Assembly: GCA_963737285.1 (NCBI GenBank)
Contig: CAVTRT010000003.1
Coordinates: 3,472,001 to 3,536,000, forward strand
Direction of reading: 5' to 3'
DNA length: 64,000 bases
From: Trebonia sp963737285
GTDB taxonomy: Bacteria > Actinomycetota > Actinomycetes > Streptosporangiales > Streptosporangiaceae
Below, in pieces: positions 1 through 9,800 of this stretch (positions are counted from its first letter, which is position 1; the number at the start of each line of letters is the position of its first letter). The translations under genes were made by a program, and so were the position numbers. The notes beneath the pieces are model-generated. The model worked only from the letters and a program-made list of their open reading frames with translations. It was not told the DNA's origin and did not search any database.

Positions 1-327
1 GCCAGCGTGGCCGACATCATCCAGGTGCACCGCCGGTACCTGGTGCAGCTCATGCAGCAGTGGACCCGCATCAAGGAAGACAGCGACCCCGCGGACCTGA
101 ACCTGGGCCTCGCGGTAGACGCCGAGCTCTTCCGCCTCGATTCGGTCGTCCGATGGCTGAACGCCGCGGACGGCCGCGTCAAGCGCGCGACGGCAGACCA
201 TGAGCCTTCCGGCGCGCCCCCCGCAGCCCCCGACGGCAATACCCCCGGCGGGGCGAGCGCCACTGCCGAAGGGCGCGACCAATGGCCGCTGCCCCGCCTC
301 CGAGCACACGTAAGGACGCGTCGATGA
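1..327 (+). CDS. PadR-family transcriptional regulator, C-terminal part (5' end outside window)
   Basis: The frame is open from base 1, so this is the end of a longer gene; a GTG at 7 is probably internal. The visible 108 residues begin with a helical segment of the kind found in the C-terminal dimerisation domain of PadR regulators (motifs HRRYLVQLMQQWTRIKED and DAELFRLDSVVRWLNAAD), followed by an Ala/Pro-rich tail. The DNA-binding winged helix would lie upstream of the window. The stop overlaps the next start as ATGA at 324-327. The regulator is therefore co-transcribed and translationally coupled with the ABC exporter gene, a common PadR arrangement in which the regulator controls its own transporter. 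Family assignment rests on the tail only. Confidence 0.75.
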   Translation, partial: ASVADIIQVHRRYLVQLMQQWTRIKEDSDPADLNLGLAVDAELFRLDSVVRWLNAADGRVKRATADHEPSGAPPAAPDGNTPGGASATAEGRDQWPLPRLRAHVRTRR

Positions 328-3300
328 GCTCATCGAACACGATGCCGACCGGGGGGACGACCCCCCAAGCCCCCCGGGGCACGGCCAATGGAAGTGCGAG
401 CGTGCCGGCCATGCTTGAGCTGCGCCAGGTCTCCAAGTCCTACGGGCAAGGGGACGCCGAGGTGCACGCGCTGCACGAGGTCAGCCTCGTCGGCCTAGCC
501 GGCGAGATGGTGGCGGTGATGGGACCAAGCGGCTCTGGCAAGAGCACGCTGCTCACCATCGCGGGCACCCTGGAAGAGCCCACGACCGGCGAGGTCCTGC
601 TCGCCGGCCAGCCTGTCAGGGCGATGTCGAAGAAGGCCAAGGCTCAGCTGAGAAGGCGCACGATCGGCTACGTCTTCCAGGACTTCAACCTGCTGCCCGG
701 CCTGACGGCGGCGGAAAACGTGAGCCTGCCGCTGGAACTGGATGGCACCTCCGCTCGCAAGGCACGGGTCGCGGCCCTGAAGAGACTCGACGGCCTAGGC
801 CTGGGCAATCGCGCCGGGCACTATCCGGATCAACTGTCCGGCGGTGAGCGGCAGCGGGTCGCGATCGCCCGCGCGATGGTCGGCGAGCGCCGGCTCCTGC
901 TGGCCGACGAGCCGTCGGGCGCGCTCGACTCGGCCAACGGCGAGGCTGTCATGCGCTTGCTGCACAGCGCGTGCAAGGACGCCGGGATGACCGCCATCGT
1001 CGTGACCCACGACGCGCAACTCGCGAGCTGGGCCGACCGGGTGGTCTTCATCCGCGACGGCCGCATCACCGATCAGACTGTCCCGGCCGCCGGCCCGGAG
1101 TCCCTGCTGGCGACGGCGAAGCCCCGGGAAGTGAGCACCGCCACCTTGGATCAGCCAGGGACAAGGCGACCGGAAGGAGGCGGCGTCCCTGCCCGCCGCG
1201 CGGTCATCCGCTGGGCCATCCGGCTGCTGCGCCACGAGTGGAGGCAGCAAGCCCTCATCTTCGCGCTCATCACGGTTGCGGTGGCCGCGACGTTCATTGC
1301 CTCGGCGGTGACAACGACCACCCCGGCCAGCGCGGCCGGCACGCTCGGCACCGCGCAGGACGCGGCCACGTTCTCCGGGACAAGCTCGCGGATCGCGGCC
1401 GGCATCGCCGCCATCCAAAAGCGCGTCGGGCAGACCGACGTCATCGAGAACCAGCAGGTGGCCGTCCCCGGCTCGGTGGCGACATTTGACCTGCGCTCCC
1501 AGAATCCGCACGGCCCGTTCGGCCAGCCGCTGCTGAGCCTGGTCAGCGGCAGCTATCCGACGACGGCAAGCCAGGTCGCGGTGACCAGCGGAGTCGCCGC
1601 TGACTTCAGCCTCAGGGTCGGCGGCACGTGGACGACCGGCGGCATCACCCGGACCGTCACCGGCATCGTGGACAACCCGCAGGACCTGCTCGATGAGTTC
1701 GCCCTCGTCATCGGTGGCCAGGTCACCAGCCCCGACCAGGTGACGGTGCTGTTCGACGCGGGGAAGACGAGCCTTGCGGCGATCAGCGCGCTGCTGCCCA
1801 GCGGGTCCACCGTGTCCGACGCCCAGTCCCTGGCCAACCAGAACGTTATCAACCCCGAGACGATCTCGATCGCCGCAGCCGTCCTCGGCATGCTGCTCAT
1901 CGCCCTCGTCGGCGTCGGCGGCTTCACCGTGCTGGCCCAGCGCCGCCTCCGCTCGATCGGCATGCTCGCCGCCCAAGGCGCGACGCCGCGCCATATCCGG
2001 CTGGTGGTCCGGGCCAACGGCGTCGCGACGGGCGTCGCGGGAGCCGTCGCGGGCTTCGCGATCGGCTTCATCGGCTGGCTGGCGTACCGGCCAACGGCGG
2101 AGTCCAGCGCACACCACGAGATCGGGACCTTCCAGCTCCCTTGGACGGTCATCATCGTCTCCCTGGTCCTGGCGGTGCTGGCGACCTACTTCGCTGCCTC
2201 CCAGCCCGCCAGGCAGATCTCCCGGGTGCCGGTCGTGACCGCCCTGTCAGGCCGGCCGCCCGCGCCCACGAAGGCGGGCCGCCTCGTCCCTCCGGCCGGG
2301 ATCGCGCTCCTTGTGATCGCGTTCCTGCTGTTGGGCGCGGCCGGCGCCACCCCAGCTAACGGCAGCGGCCAGGGTAGTCAGATGCTGGAGCTCGCCGTCG
2401 GCCTCATCGCGGCCTGCGTGGCCATCGTCATGCTGGCTCCCGCGTGCCTCGGGCTGGTCGCCTTGCTCGGCAGGCGGTCCCCGGTCTCGGTACGGCTGGC
2501 GCTACGGGACCTGTCCCGGTACCGGTCGCGATCTGCTCCAGCACTGGCGGCGATCGCCATCGCCACGCTGATCGCGGTGATCGTCTGCGTGGAAAGCGCC
2601 GGCCGGTTTGCCAACGTGCTCGACTACGCCGGCCCGAACCTGACCTCCAGCCAGCTCATCGTCTACAGCACCGCGAGCCCCAACGGCGGCGGCACCCTCG
2701 TCGTCCCTGGTGGTACCGGCCCGGGCATCAGCAAGACCCCGGGCATCAGCGAGATCCCGGCCCTCTCAATCGCCGACCAGGCGAAGGCCGCGGACAACAT
2801 CGCCAGGTCGCTCGGCAAAGCCAGCATCGTCACGCTCTACTCGACCAGCGCGGGCCTGACCCACGCGGCGAGCGGGCGGAGCTGGTCCGGGCCGATCTAC
2901 CTGGCCACGCCGCAACTGCTGAGCCTGTTCGGCATCCGCGCGTCGCAGGTCAACCCGGACGCCGACATCCTCACGATGCGGCCGGGCCTGTCCACGATGT
3001 CGCTGATGCAGCTCACCTACGGAAACGGCGGCGGCAATGATGGCAATGGCCCGGCTGGCGGCCCAGGCAGCCAGTGGCCCTGCCAGGCCGGAAGCTGCAT
3101 CGCCAGCCCGCCGATCCAGGAAGCCAGCCAGCTGCCCTCCGGCACCTCGGCCCCCAACACGGTGGTCACCGAGCACGCGGTCGCCACGCTGCACCTGCAG
3201 TCGTCGATCACCGCGTCCGGCTGGTTCATCCAGTCGCCGAACGGGCTGAGCGCGGCCCAGATCCGCAGCGCTCAGCAGATGGCGGCGGCGGCCGAGCTGT

Positions 3301-3722
3301 CCATCGAGACCCGCAACAGCATCCCGTCACTGGAGACGATCGTGAACGACGCCACGGTCTTCGGCATCGTTCTGGCGCTGGCGATCCTCGGGATGAGCGT
3401 CGGCCTGGTTCGCAGTGAGGCGACCAGGGACCTGCGAACGCTGGCCGCGACCGGGGCGAGCGGGACCACCCGTCGCATCCTCGTCGCGACCACGGCCGGG
3501 GTGCTCGGGCTCACCGGGGCGCTTATCGGCGTGGCCGGCGGGTATCTCGCGGCGATTGGCTTCGCCCGCAGCAATCAGCTCGACGGGCTGTCCTCGCTGG
3601 ACGCCATCCCGGTCGCGAACCTGCTGCTGATCCTCGTCGGCATGCCACTGGTCGCGGCGGTCATCAGCTGGCTGCTCACCCTCCGCGAGCCGGCCTCGCT
3701 CGCTCGCCAGGCCCTGGGGTAG
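324..3722 (+). CDS. ABC transporter ATP-binding/permease fusion (MacB/FtsX type)
   Basis: This 1132-residue protein carries an ATPase domain at the N-terminus (about residues 30-260) fused to an FtsX-type permease. Walker A GPSGSGKST lies near residue 67, signature LSGGERQ near 172 and Walker B LLLADEPSGALD soon after. The permease half has a first membrane helix near residue 315, a long extracytoplasmic region, a cluster of helices around 515-690, and a second FtsX block at the C-terminus. MacB-family proteins act as mechanotransmitters or exporters of lipids, peptides and drugs; the substrate here is unknown. ATG at 324 was chosen because AAGGA lies 9 bases upstream and the codon overlaps the padR stop. 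In actinobacteria the ATPase and permease are more often separate genes. Confidence 0.9.
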   Translation: MSSSNTMPTGGTTPQAPRGTANGSASVPAMLELRQVSKSYGQGDAEVHALHEVSLVGLAGEMVAVMGPSGSGKSTLLTIAGTLEEPTTGEVLLAGQPVRAMSKKAKAQLRRRTIGYVFQDFNLLPGLTAAENVSLPLELDGTSARKARVAALKRLDGLGLGNRAGHYPDQLSGGERQRVAIARAMVGERRLLLADEPSGALDSANGEAVMRLLHSACKDAGMTAIVVTHDAQLASWADRVVFIRDGRITDQTVPAAGPESLLATAKPREVSTATLDQPGTRRPEGGGVPARRAVIRWAIRLLRHEWRQQALIFALITVAVAATFIASAVTTTTPASAAGTLGTAQDAATFSGTSSRIAAGIAAIQKRVGQTDVIENQQVAVPGSVATFDLRSQNPHGPFGQPLLSLVSGSYPTTASQVAVTSGVAADFSLRVGGTWTTGGITRTVTGIVDNPQDLLDEFALVIGGQVTSPDQVTVLFDAGKTSLAAISALLPSGSTVSDAQSLANQNVINPETISIAAAVLGMLLIALVGVGGFTVLAQRRLRSIGMLAAQGATPRHIRLVVRANGVATGVAGAVAGFAIGFIGWLAYRPTAESSAHHEIGTFQLPWTVIIVSLVLAVLATYFAASQPARQISRVPVVTALSGRPPAPTKAGRLVPPAGIALLVIAFLLLGAAGATPANGSGQGSQMLELAVGLIAACVAIVMLAPACLGLVALLGRRSPVSVRLALRDLSRYRSRSAPALAAIAIATLIAVIVCVESAGRFANVLDYAGPNLTSSQLIVYSTASPNGGGTLVVPGGTGPGISKTPGISEIPALSIADQAKAADNIARSLGKASIVTLYSTSAGLTHAASGRSWSGPIYLATPQLLSLFGIRASQVNPDADILTMRPGLSTMSLMQLTYGNGGGNDGNGPAGGPGSQWPCQAGSCIASPPIQEASQLPSGTSAPNTVVTEHAVATLHLQSSITASGWFIQSPNGLSAAQIRSAQQMAAAAELSIETRNSIPSLETIVNDATVFGIVLALAILGMSVGLVRSEATRDLRTLAATGASGTTRRILVATTAGVLGLTGALIGVAGGYLAAIGFARSNQLDGLSSLDAIPVANLLLILVGMPLVAAVISWLLTLREPASLARQALG

Positions 3723-3759
3723 GAGTAGGAGCAGGGACAGGACAACCAGGACACGCGCT

Positions 3760-3789
3760 GGCCCGGGCGGCGCAACCGCTGCCCGGGCC
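3760..3789 (+). terminator. Hairpin after the ABC gene
   Basis: A 12-bp stem (GGCCCGGGCGGC with GCTGCCCGGGCC, one G-T wobble) and a 6-base loop lie 38 bases after the ABC stop. There is no T run, as is common for terminators in high-GC actinobacteria. It sits directly before the -10 element of the next gene. Confidence 0.6.
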
Positions 3790-3790
3790 G

Positions 3791-3796
3791 TAAAGT
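3791..3796 (+). promoter_or_regulatory. -10 element, leaderless start of the PPOX gene
   Basis: TAAAGT ends 7 bases before ATG 3804. In actinobacteria a TANNNT hexamer at this distance places the transcription start on the start codon, giving a leaderless mRNA. This favours ATG 3804 over the in-frame GTG at 3795, which overlaps the hexamer. Confidence 0.55.
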
Positions 3797-3803
3797 GCGG
3801 GAC

Positions 3804-4187
3804 ATGACCAGCATTCCCCAATCGCATCACGACCTGCTCAGTGAGCAGGTGCTGACCCTGGCCACCATCGGAAGCAGCGGCAGGCCGCAGCTGTCTAACG
3901 TCTGGTTCCTGGCCGAGGGCGACACGATCAAGATGTCGCTCAACACCGCGCGGCAGAAGGTGAAGAACCTTCAGGCCGACGCGGCGTGCAGCGTGATCAT
4001 CACCGGGAACCCGCCGTACCGATACCTGGAGGTCCGCGGCGAAGCCGAGATCACCCCAGACGACGACTACGAGTTCGCCGACAAGGTGGGTGCGAAGTAC
4101 AACGCCGACCTGCGCGAGCGGGACAAGCCCGGCGACAAGCGCGTCGTCGTCACCATCCGCCCGGCCCGTGTCGTCGTCTGGGGCTGA
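3804..4187 (+). CDS. PPOX-class (F420-dependent type) oxidoreductase
   Basis: The 127-residue protein has the split-barrel fold signature of the pyridoxamine-phosphate-oxidase-like superfamily: an N-terminal helix (HHDLLSEQVLTLATIGSSGRPQ), the strand LSNVWFLAEGDTIKMSLNTARQK, the motif VSVIITGNPPYRYLEVRGEAEI and a C-terminal VVVTIRPARVVVWG. Actinobacterial members of this length usually bind F420 or flavin and reduce small substrates, but the cofactor cannot be read from sequence alone. It follows a hairpin and has its own promoter, so it is probably monocistronic. The next gene converges on it from the other strand with a 10-base gap. Confidence 0.8.
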   Translation: MTSIPQSHHDLLSEQVLTLATIGSSGRPQLSNVWFLAEGDTIKMSLNTARQKVKNLQADAACSVIITGNPPYRYLEVRGEAEITPDDDYEFADKVGAKYNADLRERDKPGDKRVVVTIRPARVVVWG

Positions 4188-4197
4188 GCCTGCGAGG

Positions 4198-4728
4198 TTA
4201 TTGGAACTGCTGCTGGCGGAAGAACGCTGACGAGTCCTTCCGCCACAGCAGGATCACGGTGCCAAGGCCGACCAGCCAGAGGATCAGGTCAGGGATCAGC
4301 CCTAGGCCGCCGGCGGCGCCGCCGACCGAGACGAGCAAGAGGATCGTGAAGATCCCGAAGAACACGGTGCCGGTGATCCGCGCCCAGTTCTTGCCGGCCT
4401 TGGTCATGAAGGCCATCCAGATCCACAGGCCGACGCCGATCAGGCCAAGGATCACGATGAAGGCGAACTCCAAGTCCACGAGCCTAGTCACCTGAGATGA
4501 GCTCAGGCTCGGGCTCGCGTTGTGGATCCTGGTCTTGAGGGATCCCGCCGTCACGACGTTAAGGATCACGCCGACGAGGCTGATCGCGGCACCGATGTAC
4601 ATGAGCCGGACAGCATTGACCACGCTGCCGGGCGCGGGGCCACGCTGCTGACGCGACTGGGGCGCGCCGCCGGGATGCGACGGGTAGCTGCCCGCACCAG
4701 GGCCGCCGGGATAGGGCTCGTACGTCAT
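4198..4728 (-). CDS. Small four-helix membrane protein with Pro/Gly-rich N-terminus
   Basis: The protein has 176 residues. Residues 1-35 form a Tyr/Pro/Gly/Gln-rich cytosolic tail; four hydrophobic segments follow (about 40-62, 88-110, 118-140 and 145-165), and the tail ends in VILLWRKDSSAFFRQQ. The family is not one I can name functionally. Its membrane part resembles the C-terminal membrane domain of the Ser/Thr kinase encoded at 23623-25523: both have a VxNAxxxMYxG start, a W-x-R/A-I segment before a T-x-x-FG helix, and a VILLW-x-x-x-S-x-AF end. The stop TAA at 4198 faces the PPOX gene tail to tail. Confidence 0.7.
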   Translation of the reverse strand: MTYEPYPGGPGAGSYPSHPGGAPQSRQQRGPAPGSVVNAVRLMYIGAAISLVGVILNVVTAGSLKTRIHNASPSLSSSQVTRLVDLEFAFIVILGLIGVGLWIWMAFMTKAGKNWARITGTVFFGIFTILLLVSVGGAAGGLGLIPDLILWLVGLGTVILLWRKDSSAFFRQQQFQ

Positions 4729-4921
4729 GGCTCACCTCTACGGGTCTGCTTAATCCCTCTGCCATGCTAAACGGAGAAACCCGGTCCTAGGGTTACGCAT
4801 CACGTCCAGTTGCCGCGTGGCGGCATCGGCGGGGAACCTTCACAGCTGCGAGACAGTGCCGGAATGACCGATTCAGGAGACTTAACCGGCTTTGCTACCT
4901 GACGCGCTGTCCGGACCAGTT

Positions 4922-4948
4922 TTGACCGTGGCCGGGCGGCTGTACAGT
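4922..4948 (+). promoter_or_regulatory. Possible promoter of the membrane-protein gene at 4998
   Basis: TTGACC (4922-4927) and TACAGT (4943-4948) are separated by 15 bases, slightly short of the ideal. A start about 7 bases downstream would give a leader of roughly 43 bases containing GGGAG before ATG 4998. The rest of the 4729-4997 gap shows nothing recognisable. Confidence 0.4.
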
Positions 4949-4997
4949 AGCACGCGGTTCAGGAAGTTCTGAGCTTCGGCTGAGGGCGGGAGCAAGG

Positions 4998-6305
4998 ATG
5001 CGGAAGCGGCTGCTCAGAAGGTTGTTCCCGATTACCGCGTCCGCCGGGCTGATCACCGTGGGTATGTTGACGACCACGTGGGGACCAAGCCTGGTCAACC
5101 ACAGCGAGTGGGCGCTCCCGTACGACTACTGGGGAACGCTGGTGGCGGCGACCCGACTGGCGCACGGCCAGCTTGGCGGTATCTACGCACAGCCGACGGG
5201 CCTGGTATCGCTGCCCGGCACCGCGGTGATCCTGGTCCCTATCGCCGTAGTCGCCAGCCTGCTTGGCCTGTCGCTGGAGATCCCCGGACCGGCGAACCTG
5301 CACCCGGCCGTCTGGCTGCTCGCCGGGCCTTATCAGATCGCGCTGTGCTGCATCGCGCTGTTCGCCGCTGATGCCCTGGCCGAGCATCTCGGCGTCACCT
5401 GGTGGAAACGGGGGCTGCTCACGGTCGCCGAGGCGGTCGCGCTGTGGAGCCCGTCCGCTCGCTGGGGCCACCCCGAGGACGCGGTAGCGACTGGACTGCT
5501 GCTGTACGCGGTGCTGGCGCTCGCGATGGGCCGCCTGCCCGCCGCTGGCTGGCTCGCCGGGGCGGCGGTCTGCGTGCAGCCTCTCGTGCTGCTGGCCCTG
5601 CCGATGATGATCGTGCTGATTACCCCCGGGGGGGCGACCCTCCTGTCGACCCCCCGGCTCAGGAGGGGCACCCGTATTCCCCCGGCGATAGGGTTCCTGG
5701 TTCGGAGCGCGCTGCCATCGGCGGTCTTGCTGGCGGCGGCCGGCATCGCCAACTGGAGCGTCATGTACACGGCGGTGACGAGCCAGCCGAATTCGCCGAC
5801 CATCAACCATCCGACCGCGTGGACCGCACTGGCCCCGCACATGGCGGACGGCAACGTGGCGGCCGGCCCGTTCCGCCTGGCGACGATCATAATCGCCTGC
5901 TGCTTCGCGGTGGTGGTGCGCAGGCGCCTGGTCAGCCGGGTGCCCGCAGTGGGCCAGTGGCCACTGGACGTTGTGAGCGAAGTCCTGTGGTGGATGGCGC
6001 TGGCACTGGCCCTGCGGTCATTCTTCGAGCCGGTGATGGTGTCTTACTACCCGTGGCCGCCACTGGCTGTCGCGCTTATCCCGGCCGCAACCCGCGGCTG
6101 GATCCGCCTGGTGGTCGCGGGACTCATCGCCGGCGGCGTCACCGCCGAGGGCCAGGGACCCTGGCACAGTGTCTGGGCCTGGTGGGTCCCGCTGGTGGCC
6201 GGCCTCCTGCTGCTGCTGCTCATTGCCCGTCGTGACTGGCGGCTACGCCCCGCCGGAACTCCCGCCACCGAGGACCGCACGGAGCTTGACAGCGGCCTCG
6301 TCTAG
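4998..6305 (+). CDS. Polytopic membrane protein, GT87/DUF2029-like
   Basis: The 435-residue protein has about ten hydrophobic segments and a positively charged N-terminus (MRKRLLRRLF). Features such as PYDYWGTLVAATRLAHGQLGGIY after the first helix and WSPSARWGHPEDAVATGLLL in the middle recall the polyprenol-phosphate-mannose-dependent GT87 (DUF2029) membrane glycosyltransferases and their catalytically unproven relatives. An acidic residue early in the first loop, typical of GT-C enzymes, could be the Glu in NHSEWALPYD, but this is a guess. ATG 4998 has GGGAG 6 bases upstream. The last 63 bases overlap the convergent HIT gene, which is unusual; the C-terminus is hydrophilic and could tolerate it. 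Confidence 0.6.
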   Translation: MRKRLLRRLFPITASAGLITVGMLTTTWGPSLVNHSEWALPYDYWGTLVAATRLAHGQLGGIYAQPTGLVSLPGTAVILVPIAVVASLLGLSLEIPGPANLHPAVWLLAGPYQIALCCIALFAADALAEHLGVTWWKRGLLTVAEAVALWSPSARWGHPEDAVATGLLLYAVLALAMGRLPAAGWLAGAAVCVQPLVLLALPMMIVLITPGGATLLSTPRLRRGTRIPPAIGFLVRSALPSAVLLAAAGIANWSVMYTAVTSQPNSPTINHPTAWTALAPHMADGNVAAGPFRLATIIIACCFAVVVRRRLVSRVPAVGQWPLDVVSEVLWWMALALALRSFFEPVMVSYYPWPPLAVALIPAATRGWIRLVVAGLIAGGVTAEGQGPWHSVWAWWVPLVAGLLLLLLIARRDWRLRPAGTPATEDRTELDSGLV

Positions 6306-6656
6306 CTCCTCGTCCGTGGCGGGCCTGGCTTTTCCGAAGTCGAAGTCCCCAAGGCTCCACGCGGGCATCACGTGGATGTGCAGGTGAGGAACTTCCAGTC
6401 CGGCAATGATGAGGCCTGCCCTAGGAGCGTCGAAGGCTGTCTTAACCGCGTTGCCGATCTTCTTCGCGACCACAGTCAGGTGCATTAGTATGTCGTCGGG
6501 CGCTTCCGTCCACTGATCGACCTCCGGGCGCGGCACGACCAGGGTGTGACCGGGCGTGATGGGGTTGATCGACAGAAACGCGACCGCCACCTCATCCTCG
6601 TAGACAAACTTCCCCGGTAGTTCCTTATTGATGATCCGCGTGAATAGCGTTGGCAT
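6243..6656 (-). CDS. HIT-family nucleotide hydrolase/transferase
   Basis: The 137-residue protein shows the histidine triad HLHIHV (His 91, 93, 95) and the family strand pattern LFTRIINKELPGKFVYEDE and NPITPGHTLVVPRPE. HIT proteins of the HINT branch hydrolyse phosphoramidates of AMP; bacterial members are soluble housekeeping enzymes. ATG 6656 was chosen because it is preceded by CCGGAGG 7 bases upstream and matches the conserved N-terminus; a longer frame to 6713 adds an unconserved leader. Its 3' end overlaps the convergent membrane-protein gene by 63 bases. No operon partner is visible. Confidence 0.9.
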   Translation of the reverse strand: MPTLFTRIINKELPGKFVYEDEVAVAFLSINPITPGHTLVVPRPEVDQWTEAPDDILMHLTVVAKKIGNAVKTAFDAPRAGLIIAGLEVPHLHIHVMPAWSLGDFDFGKARPATDEELDEAAVKLRAVLGGGSSGGA

Positions 6657-6829
6657 GGCCACCTCCGGTGGAGATCGTAACGCGCGGCGGGAGACGGCAT
6701 GCGGCCAGAGCACCTATGTGGCTTCCCCGGCACCGGCGGGACGCGAATCAGCCGCGCCGTGCATGAAGCCGTCGTTACCGGCGCGAACCGGTACCCCGTC
6801 TGGCCCCCCGCTGTCGGCTAAGCGCGAGT

Positions 6830-9800
6830 GTGCCTACCGTAACTGGAGGGGAAGGATCAGCCCGACGAGGGGAAACGGAAAAGTTGGGCATTCTCGCTGG
6901 CTACGCCGCCTGGATGGCGGCGCTTATTATCGCGAACTATGCGCTGCCCGGCCTGCGCGTCGAGACGTGGGCGCTGATCGGCTGCAGTGCCGTTGCCGCC
7001 AGGCTGGTCGGGATAGCGCGCAACCGCCCTGCCTGGAAACTCCCCTGGCTGGTACTGACGCTAGCGCTGGCCTGCTCACTAGCGGGGCAGCTCGCCGCGC
7101 TGATCACGACGAGAGCGCCACTGGAGGACGCCTCCGCTCCCGTCGCCGCGGCGTTGTACTTGCTGGCTTACCCACTGTACGTTCTGGGCCTCGTTCTCAT
7201 TATCAGGGCGAGGGGGCTGCCAGGGGATCTGCGGGCCACGATCGACGCGCTGATCATCACGGTGGGGCTGGGGCTGCTGATGGGGTGGATCTTCCTGATT
7301 CGCCCGCACGAGATCACCCTGGCGCTGCCAACGTCCCGCAAGATCCTCGCCATTGCCTACCCGATCTGCGACGTCATCATCTTGGGGCTGCTCGCGCGAC
7401 TGCTCACGCCCGGGACCGCACGGGGCAGAGTGCTGCAACTGCTGGTCATCGGTACCATCGGCGCGCTGGTATCCGACGTGGCCGCCGGCCGGCCAGATCT
7501 ACGGAACGGCGATCTGGCCACCATTGTTCGACTTTGGCTGGGCGATCTGCTACGCGGCGTGGGGCGCGGCCGCGTTGGACCCCGACATGGCACGCATGTC
7601 GAGGAGCACGCCGACCCCTACGAGCAACCCCAAGGCAATGTCAGGCAGAATGATCGCGCTGCTGCTGACTGCGCTCATCCCGCCGATCTTCCTGCTGGTC
7701 CGGACGTTCTCCGCCTACCGCAACGTCGTCGAGCGCGCCGCGGCCGCCACCTGCGCGGTGCTCTTCCTGCTAGTGCTGTGGCGCCTGTGGGACCTGAACA
7801 TCTCGAACGAGCGGAACCTGAAGCGGGCACGCGCGCTGCGGCGGACGGGAGCCGCGCTGGCCTCGGCGACCACCATCGACGGCATCGCGGCGATCGTGCG
7901 CAGGGCCGTCCGGGACCTCATCGGGCAGCGGCCAAACCGTGAAGCGCTGTTCGCCGTGCGCGATGACGAGGATCTGACGGTCGTGGCCACCTGCTCCGGC
8001 GACCTGGCGCCGTCCGGCGAGCTCGTGAACCTAGTCCCGCACTGGCTGCCCTGGCTGCGGCAGCTGGAATCGGCCGAGCCACGGCTCGTCCCGGCAGCCG
8101 ACCTTGGCCCGGACGAGAAGGCGGCCGCCATCCGCGCCGGGTTCGAGAGCCTCCTGCTGTGCCCGCTCGTGCTGACAAACCGGCCATCCGGTGACCCGCT
8201 CATCGGCGTGCTCGCGGTCCTCGGCGAGCACCGGATGCTGTCTGACATGTCGTCAACGCTGGCGATCCTCGCCAACCAGGTAGCGCTCGTGCTCGAGCGC
8301 GTCATACTCAGCGAGGAGGTCGTCCGCCAGCGCAGTGAGGCCCTGTTCCGCACGCTGGTGCAGGACGCCCTGGACGTGATCTTGGTGCTCGACGATGACG
8401 GGATCATCAAGTACGCGTCTCCATCGGCCACCCGGCTATACGGCGACATCCCCATCGAGGGGACGAACGCCGACAACCTCGGGGCGGACATCAAGCGGAT
8501 CGTGACTCACACCGCACTCGATCCCGCCACGAGCGAGGACGTCTACAGCGGGCTATGGCGGATCACCCGCCACGACGGGCAGCGACTCCTCGTGGAGGTC
8601 CGGTTCACCGACCTGCGGCATGACCAGAGCGTCCAGGGCCGGGTGCTGACGATCCGGGACGTGACCGAGGAGCATCAGCTCGAGGACCAGCTCAAGCACC
8701 AGGCCTTCCACGACGCGCTGACAGGGCTGCCCAACCGCGCCCTGTTCACCGACCGGGCCGAGCACGCTCTCGCGGTGGCGCGGCGAAACCAGACGACCGC
8801 CGCCGTGCTGTTCGTGGACCTGGACGACTTCAAGGTCGTGAACGACACGATGGGGCACGCCGTCGGGGACGACCTGCTGGTCTGCGTAGCCGAACGGCTG
8901 ACGGCGGTGACCCGCAAGTCCGACACTGCCGCCCGGCTAGGCGGGGACGAGTTCGCCCTGCTGATCGAGAGCCTGCCAGATCCCGCGGCGGTAGAGGCGT
9001 TCGCCGACCGGGTCGTCACCGCGTTCAGCGAGCCGTTCGAGCTGTCGGGCGGATCCGTGCTCGCCACGGCCACCGTGGGCGTGGCGACCACGCAAGACAG
9101 TTCCGACGTAGGCGAGCTGCTGCGGCACGCCGACCTGTCGCTGTACGCCGCGAAGTCGGAGGGCAAGCGGCGCTGGCACGGCTACACGTCCGTGCTGAGC
9201 GCTGGGATGGTCAAGCGACGCGAGCTGCAGGCGGCGCTGGAGGACACGGTCGCCAAGTCGGCGTTCACGCTCGTCTACCAGCCGATCGTAGAACTGGCCA
9301 CTGGGGCGATCCGCGCCTTCGAGGCCCTGGTTCGCTGGCCGCACCCAGTCCGGGGAACGGTGCCGCCCGCCGAGTTCATCGGGCTCGCCGAGGAGACCGG
9401 CCTCATCGTGCCGCTCGGCGCATGGATCCTCAGGCAGGCGATCACCGACATGGCGCGCTGGCGTGGCACGGATCCGGACCCGCGGCAGCCCGACATCAGC
9501 GTGAACGTCTCTGCCCGGCAGTTCCGTGATCCTGACTTTGTCGCGGCGCTGCGGCGCTGCCTGGACGAGACGGGCCTCGTCCCGTCGGCCGTGATGCTGG
9601 AGCTCACGGAAAGCTCGCTGCTTCGCCGCGACGAGCAGATCAACTCTGATCTCGCCAAGCTCAAGGACATCGGCGTCCGACTGGTGATCGATGACTTCGG
9701 CACCGGCTACTCGTCGCTCAGCTACCTGCGCGAGCTTCCCATCGACGTGCTCAAGATCGACAAGTCCTTCGTGGACGCCATGACCGAGTCGTCGCAGGGA

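Noticed and set aside
795..2117. Long minus-strand frame opposite the ABC gene (440 codons)
   Set aside because: Shadow frame of a high-GC gene; the composition is Arg/Gly/Asp-rich with no family match.
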